64,000 bases of DNA from Acanthosepion pharaonis (Eukaryota; Mollusca; Cephalopoda; Sepiida; Sepiidae): contig CAHIKZ030005640.1 in assembly GCA_903632075.3 (NCBI GenBank), forward strand, positions 1,078,604 through 1,142,603, given 5' to 3'. Under the pieces are notes generated by a model. That model made no database searches, was not told the origin of the DNA, and saw only the letters and a list, made by a program, of their open reading frames with translations. Positions 10,633-21,440 of the stretch are shown here, in pieces (within the stretch, counting starts at the first letter, position 1; each line of letters starts with the position of its first letter). A program made the translations under genes and the position numbers.

Positions 10633-10889
10633 ATTTGGATAATTGTCAGGAGGACGAACTGACTTTAAATAAAAAATCCTAAAGTTTTTTGGTATTTGCT
10701 CAGTTATTTAGAAGTGGTTAGAGCATAGTCTTTTTACACCAAATTTGAGAAATTGGAACTTTAAAATATAGGTTCTAACGTGTAGATGTAGGATAATTTT
10801 CTGTATTTAAAATAGAGCAGATTTAGTCAATTATATTCCATACGTGATACACTGAGAGATGAGGCAGATATTTTCCCCCGCAGTAGGAT

Positions 10890-11052
10890 GTCATTTCATT
10901 CTGCGGTAGACCAGTTGCCGTCCAAGGCTATAAAACCCGGTCTGTCCTGCTATTTACCCATAGCTGAGGGAGAAGTAGAAGCTATTAGCACGTTAACGAA
11001 CGCTTTCGACTCGAATTCGAAATCGGCTCTCCGACTTCTCCACCGTGCCTCC
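10890..11052 (-). mobile_element. SINE-S1, minus-strand copy with tRNA-like head
   Basis: Read on the minus strand it begins GGAGGCACGGTGGAGAAGTC (11052-11033). A decayed B-box region follows (CGAATTCGAGTC), then the family block CTCAGCTATGGGTAAATAGC with GACAGAC, then TATAGCCTTGG. It matches the head of 22622-22800 and the body start of 5820 and 52.8 kb. Confidence 0.75.
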
Positions 11053-11104
11053 TCTAAATAAACACTAAATTTAATCAATTAAATAACAGCCATTGATATT
11101 TAAA

Positions 11105-11260
11105 TGTGCTGATGGTGTGATAGATAGCGGCTCACAATGAAATATTAGAGAGCTGAGTTCGAATTTCAGTCGGGTTCGTTACATTTACGTACGCGCATGG
11201 GAAAGGTATAAATTCAATTCTTACCGACCAGATATGGCGTATATAAATGGAATTTTATCT
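11105..11260 (+). mobile_element. tRNA-like SINE fragment
   Basis: A B-box-like GAGTTCGAATTTC lies about 50 bp into a tRNA-like stretch, followed by an ACCGACCAGATATGGC block similar to the CCCCAGATATGGC block of the 20.3-kb SINE. It is probably a separate SINE subfamily copy. No A box is convincing. Confidence 0.4.
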
Positions 11261-11456
11261 GCCAATATTATTGTTATCTCTGACAAATTGGCAATGCTCT
11301 ATACAATCAAAAAATGGGAATTATTATCACAATCAAAAATATGCTTCGGCTTTAAATTAACCACCAATCATTGATAATCAACAAGTCAAGCTTGTTTTTA
11401 TCCGATCAATCTCTATTTAATGAACAAGTACATTGATTAGATTTTTTTCGTTTATG

Positions 11457-11762
11457 AACATATTATTATTATTATTATTTTATTTTCTTTGATTTCTGGC
11501 GCTTACACTTTTCTTTCCGGGTCCCGCCCAGGGACCTAAGGTTAGAAATGGCATCATGACAAAAAAAAAAAAAAAAAAAAATTACATAGATAAAGCCCTT
11601 CGTAAAGTGTGGGCTGTACTTGTCAGAACAATTTTGTGTATCTCCTTGAGGCATTGACTTCCAGGAATCCCTTCAATTAGTCTACTGCAATCTTTTCCAA
11701 CCAGTCCTAGGGCTCCAACTACAGCAGGTATTATTGATGTTCCCATATCCCACATTTTCGAG
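11457..11762 (-). pseudogene. LINE-B 3' end fragment
   Basis: The minus-strand frame reads SKMWDMGTSIIPAVVGALGL, then VGKDCSRLIEGIPG and TSTAHTLRRALSM. The same segment recurs at 13.2-13.5 and 29.9-30.25 kb, where it joins a PDIVIKD...LIDMAVPAD restriction-like endonuclease block. That marks an R2/NeSL-type LINE C-terminus. The 3' UTR (about 120 bp) ends in an (AAT)n tail at 11459-11480. A poly-A run on the plus strand at 11561-11580 interrupts it. Confidence 0.75.
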
Positions 11763-11780
11763 ATTATTATTATTATTATT

Positions 11781-12257
11781 GTCACATGGCAGAGTGGTTA
11801 GAATGTTCTGACCATGAGACAGGTTCGAATCTCACCATGGTCGATTTGTCAAAAAAAGAGACTTCATGTTGTTATCGAACTTGCCGGGGTGTTCGATCTC
11901 AGCATGCGGCATCTTTGGAAAGTTTCTGAAAACCATACCACGGTTTAAACCCAAGCCTTGTGAGTGAAATTAGTTAGACGGAGCCCTTGGGGGCCGTCGA
12001 TAGTTATGCTAGCAGGAAGTCACAAGTCATCGTGACCTAGGACTTGATCTTGCTAACCTTGTTCAAATTGTTGATTACGCTAGATAACACGCTCTTTCCC
12101 ATTAACTGTAAGTAAGATCTGCTTAGCATAGTTGCAGTATAAACCAGGGGTGGTATCTGTGCGTGCTAAATAAACACAAATGGGCTTGAAAAAGCGTCTG
12201 CAATAGGGATTAGCTAGCCGCCCTAATAGACGCGTATCCTCGTGGCCAGCCATAAAT
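11781..12257 (+). mobile_element. tRNA-derived SINE-S2, copy 2 (intact pol III boxes)
   Basis: The A box TGGCAGAGTGG at 11787-11797 and the B box GGTTCGAATCTC at 11822-11833 are both good matches to the tRNA internal promoter. The body matches 7629-8083 and the element ends in a (TTA)n tail. It sits directly against the (ATT)n that interrupts the LINE-B piece at 11457-11762, so it may have inserted into that simple repeat. This is the best-preserved SINE in the window. Confidence 0.85.
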
Positions 12258-12258
12258 A

Positions 12259-12303
<45 letters not shown>
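12258..12303. repeat. (TTA)n tail of SINE-S2
   Basis: About 15 ATT/TTA units directly at the SINE 3' end. Confidence 0.95.
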
Positions 12304-12304
<1 letters not shown>

Positions 12305-12685
12305 GTGTGAGACAGAAGCCCGCCATAAAAACGCTGATGTACAACTATAAGAAGCCTGAAATACTGATGATAACATGTCTCATACTGATATACCAGTCAC
12401 AATCATCAGAGACAAGTGTGGGCGATAAGGTGAATGTTTTGTTGTTTTTCTTTTTTTATCGTGCAACACTGGCACTCACATACGTTGACTTCAAACTTAA
12501 TAAAATCAAACGGACTTGATGTTACCTTACTATTTCTGCTCATGAATAACTCAGACGGTTATCGTCTTGCAACTGACATGTAAATCCGTAGCACTAAACT
12601 GAATATATACTGTACCCCATATAAATTCACAAATCAATAGATGTACAATTTAAAATCTCCAATTTTTAAGGTACAACGCCATTTA

Positions 12686-13193
12686 CCGTATTTTCCGGAA
12701 TATAAGACGCTGCGGCTTGGAAGACGCACCCTAGTATTGGAAATACATTTCTAAAAAAAGTCACTCTCATAAAACAACACATTCACCATGCTTTCCTTAG
12801 ATACTTCCACCACGTATTGTTTACATTAATCACTCGTAGATTTTGTTTGTATGGCAATGACATATTAGTTAACAGCAGAAAGGCTCCCGCCACAGCTATA
12901 GTAAACTGCGTATGTTTAAGCTTGAGGGACAGGATACAGGAAGGATTACAATCCTGGAAATACTAATAACAGCTAAGTACTGTGTATAAAAGGCTGAATT
13001 AGATAGATAGCTAATATTATAGTGTAATGACTCACATACAAATCCACGTCCCTATCACTCAAGCCAATTAGATGACTGACCAAGCTTATTTGATCCAGGG
13101 TGTTGCCTTACATTCGTCTCGCACGACGTGCACGTATTTTACAGGGTATTTTTTGGATAAATTGCGTCTTTTAAACCTGAAAATGCAGTCATA
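12686..13193. mobile_element. Non-autonomous DNA transposon with terminal inverted repeats
   Basis: The left end ACCGTATTTTCCGGAATATA, followed by AGACGC, is mirrored by the right end at about 13166-13193, whose reverse complement reads ACTGCATTTTCAGGTTTAAA then AGACGC. That gives degenerate inverted ends of about 28 bp, 500 bp apart. AAGACGC is repeated just inside the left end. ATAAGACGC-type termini are familiar from hAT-like MITEs, but I can see no clean target-site duplication and no transposase. Confidence 0.5.
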
Positions 13194-13217
13194 TCTAGTG
13201 CCCAGGTGTAACAGTCG

Positions 13218-15212
13218 CGTATTATTATTATTATTTCTATTTCATTTGATTTATGCCGTTTACACATTTCTTTCCGGGTCTCGCCCAGGGACATAAGGTT
13301 AGAAATGGTATCATGACACTTTCCACTTACAAAAAATACATAGATAAATTCCTTCGTAAAGTGTGGGCTGTACTCGTGAGAACATTTTTTTGTATCTCTC
13401 ATGGACTTCCAATAATACATTTAATCTGGAATCTTTTCCAACCAATCCTAGGGCTCCAACTACAACAGGCATTGTTAATGTTCCCATATGACATATTTTT
13501 GAGATGTCTGTTTCAAGGTCCTTCTATTTTGACAGCTTTTTTAATATCGTCAAAGATACATTGCATTCTGCAGGGACTGTCATATCAATAAGGAGGCACT
13601 TTGTTTTGTTTGTGGTCTTTAATAACAATGTCTGGGCGGTTGGCTTTGATTGCTCTCTCAGTTTGTATTGTGTTGTGAATTGTAAAAGGCCCTATCTTCG
13701 TAACCGGGTCTGGGTGGTGTTCATACCAGTTTCTTTCAGTTTCATTCCCGTAACAGTTGCACATTTTCCAGTGCAGATATTGGTCCACTTTGTCTTGCCG
13801 GGTTTCATATTCAGTGGGTGCCAATATCGTGCAACCTGATGATCAATTGTTTCTGGATATATTTAACAGAATCTGCAGTTTGGGCTAACACAATATTTTA
13901 GCATATATGCTTGATAATTCCTAGTTAGCAAGCATTGGTCCTGTGCATCAAGGATAAAACCTTCAGTTTCAGCTTTCAACCCTTCACTACGTAGCCACTG
14001 ATGGGTACGGGTTTAGTCCACGTCAGCTTGTTTGGTACGGGCAGAGTATTGGCCATGAAACTGTTTATCTTGCCATTGTTTCTATATCTTGTAGGTTGAA
14101 TTTGTCTTTGCTTTTTTTTTTTTTTAAATATTTTCCAGTTTCAGTCGGCGTATTGTGCTTTACTTGTATTTCTGCGCCCATTTGAATCTCCATTTTGAAT
14201 TTGTTGGCTTCCTTTATTACGGAGTAAAGACGCTTACTACATTCATGTTCCTTGACACAAACCATGATCCAATCTTCTGTAGTTTCCAAGTAATTTTGTA
14301 GGCCAATTGTTGTAGTTTTATAGGACAGTTCTAGTTGAACTAATCCTCTGTCTCCTTCGGATATGGGCACATACAGACGAGCAACATCAGGTTTGGGATG
14401 ATGTATACGGTAGCAAGTGAGAAGCTTTCTCGTCTTGACGTCCATTCGCTTAATTTCATCTATGGTCCAATTAAGGACATTAAAGCTGTATTGCAACACA
14501 GGGCCAGCCAAGGTTTTTATTGCTGGTATTCTGTTTATTGACTTTTTCGTACACGCCTGTCCTACTCCATTCTTACTCCTTCATTTGGGGGGGGGGTGTT
14601 GTATGCCACCTCTTTCGCTAATTCCTAGGTACTTATAAGCTTCATCATACACCAGTTCCCTAAACTTTTTGACAAATTCTAAATTTATTAAGGGCGTTTC
14701 TGCAATTCTACCTTTCTTGTATGTTACTTTTGCACATTTATCTAATCCGAAGTCCATAGCTATGTCGTCACTGAAGTATTTTACACTATTGAAGAGGCCC
14801 TTCAACACATTGTCGTCTTTGGCAAAGAGTTTGACATCATCCATGTAGAGTAGGTGATTGTTTTATTTTTTTTTTTCTTATTTATTTTGTAACCATAGCT
14901 ACTGTTGTTCAGTTCATGTGTAAGAGGGATTAAGGATAAACAAAACAGAAGGGGTGACAGAGAGTCTCCTTGAATGATTCCACGTCGGATATTCAGACGG
15001 TTGGATATGGCAGTGCCTCAAGTGTGACTAAGGTATAGTTTGGTTTTCCACATTCCCATGCTGTGCCTAAGGAAATTTAATACCACAGGGAAGACTTTGT
15101 ACATTTCCGAAGTCGTAAGGATCCAAGAATGTGGAAAGCTAACAAAGGCTTTAAGATAATAAATCCACGCTGCGCTGAGATTTCTACGTTGTCTCCTGCA
15201 ATTTTCCAGGAT
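13218..15212 (-). pseudogene. LINE-B: reverse transcriptase plus restriction-like endonuclease
   Basis: This is the longest coding remnant here, read on the minus strand from 15212 to 13218. Blocks in order are RRNLSAAWIYYLKAFVSFPHSW (RT; F/Y-AFDS region decayed) near 15195-15120; IRRGIIQGDSLSPLLFCLSLIP near 14990-14920; the catalytic box LLYMDDVKLFAK at 14853-14818; GLDKCAKVTYKKG near 14750-14710; the thumb-like 148-codon frame 14511-14065; then, near 13824-13600, a frame with WYEHHPDPV and TERAIKANRPDIVIKDHKQ, the PD-(D/E)-type endonuclease; and finally the GALGL C-terminus and 3' UTR. It needs several frame changes, and (ATT)n cuts the 5' side at 15215-15272. It is related to the R2/NeSL/HERO-like superclade and is inactive. 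Confidence 0.8.
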
Positions 15213-15214
15213 CA

Positions 15215-15269
<55 letters not shown>

Positions 15270-15272
15270 TAT
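15215..15272. repeat. (ATT)n microsatellite
   Basis: About 18 ATT units at the truncated 5' side of the LINE-B copy. Confidence 0.95.
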
Positions 15273-15474
15273 TATTTTATTTCTTTCCATTATTTTATCA
15301 GCCAGGCTTTTTAAGTCTTTTATTATAACTGTTAATTCTCACCTATTTTTATATATTATAACATGTTAGATTCATTATTTCTTCATGTTTTGTCTAACTT
15401 CAGATCATTTTTGTAAACCTACATTTTTTCCTGTTTTGCTCTGTGAATTTTAACCGTTTATCCCCTTTCTTCCA

Positions 15475-15620
15475 GTCTCTTCCCTTCCATCCATTTGCAT
15501 GAACTCTTTAGGAATATTATTCGGTATTTCACTACACCATTAGCCTTCAATGAGCCCTGTGAGAATTAAATGATATAAGTCATCCTTCTTCATTATGTGC
15601 CTCCGAAATTTCGACACTAA
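15475..15620 (-). pseudogene. LINE-C C-terminal scrap
   Basis: A minus-strand frame reads LVSKFRRHIMKKDDLYHLIL then TGLIEG and a stop. It aligns by eye with the RKRQLKFLGHIMKKEG block of the copy at 38.4 kb. Only about 25 codons are readable. Confidence 0.45.
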
Positions 15621-15810
15621 CCTTCTAATTACCATTATGAATACTATATCCCCGCGTATTTTTCTTGAAGCTTTCTTGTGGCTCCATAGTTCTCCATGTT
15701 GTCATCTTATACTTATTATATTACATAATTATATTAAGATATAATAAAATACTTAAACAATTGTTTGCTATTCATTTTTCATCATCATATTTTTTCTTCT
15801 TTATCTTCTT

Positions 15811-15843
15811 CGTTGATTATTATTATTATTATTATTATTATGT
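15811..15843. repeat. (ATT)n microsatellite
   Basis: About ten ATT units. Confidence 0.9.
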
Positions 15844-15989
15844 GGTATTATCTTGCCAAAGAATAAAGTGCCTAATTACGGATATATGCAGTTCATCACA
15901 AAGTAATATTTTGTAGATTTAATATGCTGATTTTAGATATCTTCTCTATCTTAGCCAATGCCCATATCTTAAAAGGAATAATCGAAAAA

Positions 15990-16640
15990 ATGGTCGAGGT
16001 AGCACAAAAGCCATTGAGGAGGATGGAAGAACCATCCACGCTTAGTGAAGATGTGGGTGAGAGAGGATAAAAATAGTGAGAGTGTGGAGAGGCAATTCCT
16101 CAAAGATATGACGTAAGCCGTAGCGAATTCAGCGAAATGCTCTTACCTCGTCATACTCCATGCCAATTGGGGCGACTGTCCATAAATAGGAATGCGTGAA
16201 TTAGAAGAGAGAAGAGAGACAGAAGAGACGGAAACCAGACTAGAGACAGGAGAGAGGCCCACGTGATTATCTGCCAAAAAGATTCCCCCACGTAATTTAA
16301 CAATAGCAAACCCGATCTTAGAGGCGGGTTGGGCTTATAGTTCATTGCATGCGCAGTCTGATATATAAAAAAAGGATGGTACAGAGGCCTAATGTAAAAA
16401 CAGTATTTACTTTTGGTCAATTTATTCGAGTGTTATTTTTTCCTGTGCGTCTTCGCCTTGCTTGGACAAGCCCGAAACGAAGATATCTGCGACGTTTCGA
16501 TTTTCGCCTCCTTATGCTCAAACTTAAATCACAAAATGGGATAAGGCAGTTCTGTGATCGAAGCGATCTCCATCGATCTGCTGCTGTGTTGGAAGTCTTG
16601 GTCGACCGTGGAGTGTGTTGCAAGATTAGAACTTTTGTTT
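15990..16640 (+). promoter_or_regulatory. LTR-like or promoter-like region
   Basis: A compositionally distinct stretch contains TGCGCAGTCTGATATATAAA (about 16349-16368), a TATA box in a context typical of LTR U3/R regions. It is followed by a GC-richer segment with the inverted pair CGAAACG (16471-16477) and CGTTTCG (16493-16499). I find no terminal TG...CA boundaries, no second copy, no primer-binding site and no coding domain, so LTR origin is only a suggestion. Open frames of 134 and 89 codons across it look non-coding. Confidence 0.25.
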
Positions 16641-17670
16641 TGTTTTACCAATTCATTGGTCAGTTATGTGGGGTTATTTTACTCTTTCTCTTTTTTCTTC
16701 TTAATATGGCGTCACTATTTTCAATGATTTGTTTACATTTGTATACTTGTTGATTTTGACATATCCCATTCGTATCACGGTTTTCGGAATATCCCTCTTT
16801 TAACGATCACAGATTGTGTCTTCGTACATTTGATGTGTTTTTTTTTTCTTTGTTTTCCTTTAGTACACAGTCTGGGAGATCGTATCTTATTTCTGAGTCT
16901 TCTACCAACACACTGTAATCTGCGTATTTCCCAACATTACGATTGTGACCATCGATAATAATTCGATAAAGTATTAGCAGATCCATTAGAATAGAGACGC
17001 TATAAATGTTGAACTGAGAAGACACATCCTTGACGCGTTCGAAAATTGTTTTATATCGTATTTTTATGCGCATTATAATCAAAAATAAAGTTAATGTCAA
17101 CCAATAAGGACAAACATTTGTCGTAACTTGAATCATAATAGACGAAATACATTTAGAAACAAACATGTTTAAAGTTTTAAAAGAAAATAATGAAAACTAT
17201 AAAACGAATCCTTTTTAATGATAGGGTCACCAATTAGAAATACAAACAGATTTTCGAAATTAAATTTGACAAATAAACAACATTGTAGAATTTTGCATCA
17301 AACCGAATGTGAGGCATTTACCGTGTTCATTAAAACCAAATATTGCTCCGATATTAAATTTTGGTGCGCGAATTTGCACAAGAACAGAGATAAAGCTAGA
17401 TACCTTTCCGAAATTGTCGGCTTCAATTAGTTCTCTAATTTCTCACTCTACGCTGGTAATTTAAAGCCGAGGATACATTTTGGAACTCTCAATGCCATAA
17501 CTGTTTGTAGACTGCCACCTAAAATTGAACTGAAATTTCTAGATGAAGGGATGATAAACTTCGGGCAAGCCAAGAAAATTTAATTCGTCAAGCTGCAAGT
17601 GAAACTACTGATAAATGTATCATACTGGTTGCGTTACGCATATAATCAATGTAAAATTCAGCATTAATAT
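16640..17670. other. Unassigned intergenic stretch
   Basis: No recognisable gene, RNA or repeat. The 119-codon minus-strand frame at 16807-17166 is long for this AT-rich DNA but shows no domain, no initiation context and no splice consensus at its ends. Confidence 0.45.
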
Positions 17671-17730
17671 TTTCAATGCCACATGCTCCATATGTATCTA
17701 TCTAGATATTTAGCTACTTCAGTATGTCCA

Positions 17731-17734
<4 letters not shown>

Positions 17735-17774
<40 letters not shown>
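17735..17774. repeat. (CT)n microsatellite
   Basis: CT array of about 36 bp. Confidence 0.95.
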
Positions 17775-17777
<3 letters not shown>

Positions 17778-17871
17778 CCGGATATCTCCGTCAATGGCTC
17801 TGATTTATTTCTATTACAACTTCCTGCTTTCTAAGTTTTTCAGTCCCTGCGTCATTGTGCGTGTTTTTTTT

Positions 17872-17874
<3 letters not shown>

Positions 17875-17924
<50 letters not shown>

Positions 17925-17942
17925 CCCAAGTACACAAAATTT

Positions 17943-18011
<69 letters not shown>

Positions 18012-18024
18012 TTTTGTGTACTTA
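17875..18024. repeat. TA arrays forming a hairpin
   Basis: TA arrays lie at 17875-17923 and 17944-18008. AAGTACACAAAATTTTA at 17928-17944 and its near-perfect inverse TAAATTTTGTGTACTT at 18008-18023 flank the second array, giving a palindrome with a TA loop. Confidence 0.9.
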
Positions 18025-18104
18025 GGAAGCATTTTTCATTCATACATGTTTCATTAAATAATATAGACAAATGTTGTCTATTTATTTTATGTAATTTCTT
18101 TTCA

Positions 18105-18440
18105 TAACGTCAGATAAGCTTAATAATATTATCATTAAACGAAGAAAGAAAATTACAATATTGATCCATACTTTTTAATCCAATGTAAACTTTCGGCTTA
18201 CATAAGCCATTATCAAAGATGTCAATTACTGTACAACATATTAAGCAATATACGGACAAGACAGTGATGATAGTCTGTGATTGTATACATGGATGATTTC
18301 CTAGCAACGATAAACACGTCCACATGAGACACTGGAAACGCAAATCGCAGCGCAGCTCATGACGTCACACATGAACACGCGAGAGTGCATTCAAGAAGTA
18401 TTAAGTATGGGAAGCCATGGTATAAACCAATGGATTCTGT
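18105..18440 (-). mobile_element. Dispersed repeat R5, copy 1 (decayed hammerhead-like core)
   Basis: Its reverse complement matches 63660-64000 for over 300 bp (AATCCATTGGTTTATACCA near 18440 through GATTAAGCTTATC-type sequence near 18113). On the minus strand, TTGATAA (18216-18210), one extra base, stem II GGCTTA/TAAGCC and GAAA (18194-18191) follow the layout of the other hammerhead-like motifs, with mutated core bases. No protein is encoded. Confidence 0.65.
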
Positions 18441-19150
18441 TACCAATTGTATACATTTAAGGATATTTGTAGATATTCCATACTTGATTTTGTTTAGGTT
18501 AGGTTTCAACTGTTTGATGTATATTGCTTCAAGGTTTTGTAGTTTTTCTGTATTGTTTTCATGTTGAAATATAATTGTGTTTTCGACAAGGGTTTTACGG
18601 AATTGTGTTTGAGGCCAGGCATATTGTTTTAAATGCGTGTTATTATAAATTAAATATTTAAATATGTGTTATTAATTTTAGTTGCTGCTGCTGTTGGTAG
18701 TCCTAAGGTGATGTGTTTGCTCTTATTCGGTAGAGTTCTTAGTTTGCGATCCTGTAGCGCCAGCCTACAATGTTCAAGAAGGATGATCGTTGCCAAGACC
18801 GAATTAGTTATTTTATATAATAGATACATTTACCAAAGTTCATTTTTATTTTGTGTCACCCCTGTGTACTATCGAATGCTGGTTTACAAGGATTTCATTT
18901 ATTGTCTGTTTAGGTAACTGTTTTTGATAATTCCAATGTTCCTTCGTTTGTCAGAACCAATTTCATATCTTTCAGCCTGATGATATTTACAAAGCTTTAG
19001 AATACCTCTTTAAGCGTATTTATTTATTTTAATTTGTTTTTTTAATACAAACTTAAATATACTGCACTCTATAAAAAAGAATAAGTTATTTATATCTCCC
19101 TAGGGGATGGTATATTGAGGTGTGTATTTTTTAAAGAATTTAAAAAGTAA
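18441..19150. other. Unassigned stretch
   Basis: AT-rich. The 83-codon frame at 18666-18917 has no recognised motif. Nothing else is supported. Confidence 0.45.

Positions 19151-19152
<2 letters not shown>

Positions 19153-19183
<31 letters not shown>
19153..19183. repeat. (TA)n microsatellite
   Basis: Short TA array. Confidence 0.93.
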
Positions 19184-19186
<3 letters not shown>

Positions 19187-19479
19187 ATTCAGCTTGATGT
19201 TTATAAGTGACTTGAAATTGGTTCAAAGAAACTAGGTAACTAAGGGATTAACCTGATCAATTACATAATCACACACAAAAATCATTTGAAGACAAAAGCA
19301 GCATTTGAAAGTAATCAGGGAAAACTACTAAAATCAGCATTGATGATGATAACGAATGTATAAAACAAAAAAATCGGAAGTTTTAAGTATTAATAAACAA
19401 CTGCATAGAGAGAAATTATCGATATTATACAGCCAAGCACATTCCAAAAATTTCTGAAGTATAATAAATTTTTAACGTA

Positions 19480-19582
19480 TAATATATTTATGTGTTAAAG
19501 TGCTCAATATCAGGGAGAGATTCCGGAGAATTTCATTTAGTATAAAAGAGACTGTCTCCTCTGGGTGTTGACTGCAATGTAC

Positions 19583-19586
<4 letters not shown>
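19480..19586 (+). mobile_element. F1 foldback family fragment (copy 3)
   Basis: It has the family head (AAGTGCTCAATATCAGGGAG) and the right-arm segment (GACTGTCTCCTCTGGGTGTT), but no left arm, and runs straight into a TA array. Confidence 0.55.
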
Positions 19587-19636
<50 letters not shown>

Positions 19637-19642
19637 TGAATG

Positions 19643-19712
<70 letters not shown>
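19587..19712. repeat. Two adjacent (TA)n arrays
   Basis: TA arrays separated by GAATGAATGTATATG, followed by a short GT run. Confidence 0.96.
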
Positions 19713-19721
<9 letters not shown>

Positions 19722-20334
19722 ATGTATTGCGTGTGTTTTCTAAAATCAATAAAATAAGGACTGTGGAGCATTATGTTCTTTACCATCATGATTACAAGCT
19801 TACCAGAATCGAATTAATTACATTGAAAATGTAATGCTGACGCAACGCAATGTACATTGAAAAGAATTTCACACGATTTTCTTACCATTGTCGTCGTAGA
19901 ATTTTTTTTTCAAAAGATAACCCTGATACTGACTTCTCCATACATTGTTGTGACATATTTGTTACGAAGACACAGAAAAAAAAATCTGGATTTGAATCAT
20001 TTTCACGAGAAATTGAATTTTTTCCAAAAGCACTACTACAAATTCTACATAAATACCCTGATGTGCAATTCGCTTAAGTAATTGGTTCTTTTTTTTAAAG
20101 CAAAACATTACTTTAAAACTTCTTGTATGTGACAAATTTATAGAATTCTGCATTGCAATAACCGAAGGGAAAATTACCGTACTTTTATTTGTTCTAAAGA
20201 TAAATTCTACTGCTGTTTGTAAACAGTACGAAATTAGTTATAAAAGAACCACACTAAGCCATTGCCTTATTCATAAACTAATTACTTTTACAATATAGCA
20301 ATATAATGTCTGTTTAAATATTTTATATTAGGTC

Positions 20335-20630
20335 GATCGATATGTTGCAACAGTTGCTATTAAGGTAGCGCTTGCTTGGCGCACTAAATCGGTTTGACGT
20401 GTTGGGTTCAAATCCTAGCTTAAGACGTTGCGATCGCTTTCCTGCAAATACCGTCGGAGAAAGTGTGACTTCATCTTATCTCCCCAGATATGGCTATTAG
20501 CAGGACAGAATGGGCTGTCTGGCTTTTGGTTGTCAACCAGCCTTAGGAAAAAGATAACTCTGGGCTGAATTCATAACGGATATACTTCACACCGTAAATC
20601 GTACTTGCTACAGATTCAACAACGACATCA
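20335..20630 (+). mobile_element. tRNA-derived SINE with consensus B box
   Basis: GGTTCAAATCC at 20405-20415 matches the pol III B box exactly. The upstream 65 bp (GTTGCTATTAAGGTAGCG...) are tRNA-like with a weak A box. The downstream body (CCCCAGATATGGCTATTAGC, then AAAAGATAACTCTGGGCTGA) is related to SINE-S1. No A-rich tail is obvious. Confidence 0.7.
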
Positions 20631-20639
20631 ACATTCACT

Positions 20640-21300
20640 AGGATATTCTTTGAGTTAACTCCTATTAAGGTAGGTGCATTTTTCACAAAATTATTTTCTA
20701 AGAGTAGCTTTCATGTGACACACGGCCGAAAATATAGCACAGCCAATGTGAAACAAACTCACTACCCAGTTGTAATTGATCTGGCGAGACAAACTTCAGC
20801 TCCTACTAAGCTAGGATACGTAAACATTTAAATAATTAGTGCATGTAACCTAAGTTTTTGTGAGGTGTTAACAGTTAAATTCAACCATCCATATGATAAG
20901 CATTAGCCAGCAAATTAGATTAGGAAAATTCTAAACCTTTAAGGAATTTTTATGCCATAAATGGTTACTTTCGTTATTACTATTATTAAAGAATAGTTGA
21001 TAAAACATTTTAGGAAGAGAAAGTGCGTCTAGCCTTAAGCGATTAAGCGTGTCGATACTGTAGCCTTGTAATATATCAGGGAATCTATAACATACGATGC
21101 ATTCAGATTAATTTGTTTTATAAATTAAGCAGTGAACATATACTTCAATTCTGTTCTAGTTAATGAACATAAACAGCGATGAAAATTTTTACTTAAATAG
21201 TCTAAAAGCGGTTATAAACGCTTGAATAATTACTCATCAAATTTATTTTTCCGTATTATATAAGATAATGTATCTTATGCTATTCAATTTGCGTTAGATA
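20640..21300. other. Unassigned intergenic stretch
   Basis: No gene, RNA or repeat recognised. Confidence 0.45.
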
Positions 21301-21304
21301 TTTA

Positions 21305-21440
21305 TGCAGTAAGGGCGCCTCTACGTGGTGTAATTGTTAGAAAGCTTGTCTTGCTCGATCAATTACGACTGAGTAGTGAGTTCGATCCTCATTGGGTGCC
21401 CCATACATTCGGCCTTGTGTCATATCTAAGCCGGACTTAG
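21305..21440 (+). mobile_element. tRNA-like SINE fragment (family S3)
   Basis: The segment GGGCGCCTCTACGTGGTGTA...GAGTTCGATCCTCATTGGGT resembles a whole tRNA with a B box (AGTTCGATCC, 21379-21388) and partly complementary ends (GGGCGCC/GGGTGCCCC). It is followed by CCTTGTGTCATATCTAAGCC. Truncated copies of the same 3' part lie at 41195-41290(+) and 43140-43390(-). It is a tRNA-derived SINE head rather than a functional tRNA, because the anticodon arm does not fold. Confidence 0.6.

Noticed and set aside
14065..14511. Separate hypothetical gene on the minus strand
   Set aside because: It lies in order between the RT box and endonuclease of LINE-B and is part of that pseudogene.
16480..16530. 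GCGAAAATCGAAACGTC on the minus strand, hammerhead-like 3' half
   Set aside because: No CTGANGA box and stem II has at most two pairs; not enough to call.
17683..18057. Long open frames of alternating Tyr-Ile and other two-residue repeats (also at 10331-10662, 19537-19834, 32860-33261, 37427-37687)
   Set aside because: They are translations of TA, CA or GT microsatellites, not proteins.
21305..21395. Possible tRNA gene
   Set aside because: It has a B box and complementary ends, but the anticodon arm does not fold, and partial copies at 41.2 and 43.2 kb show it is a SINE head.
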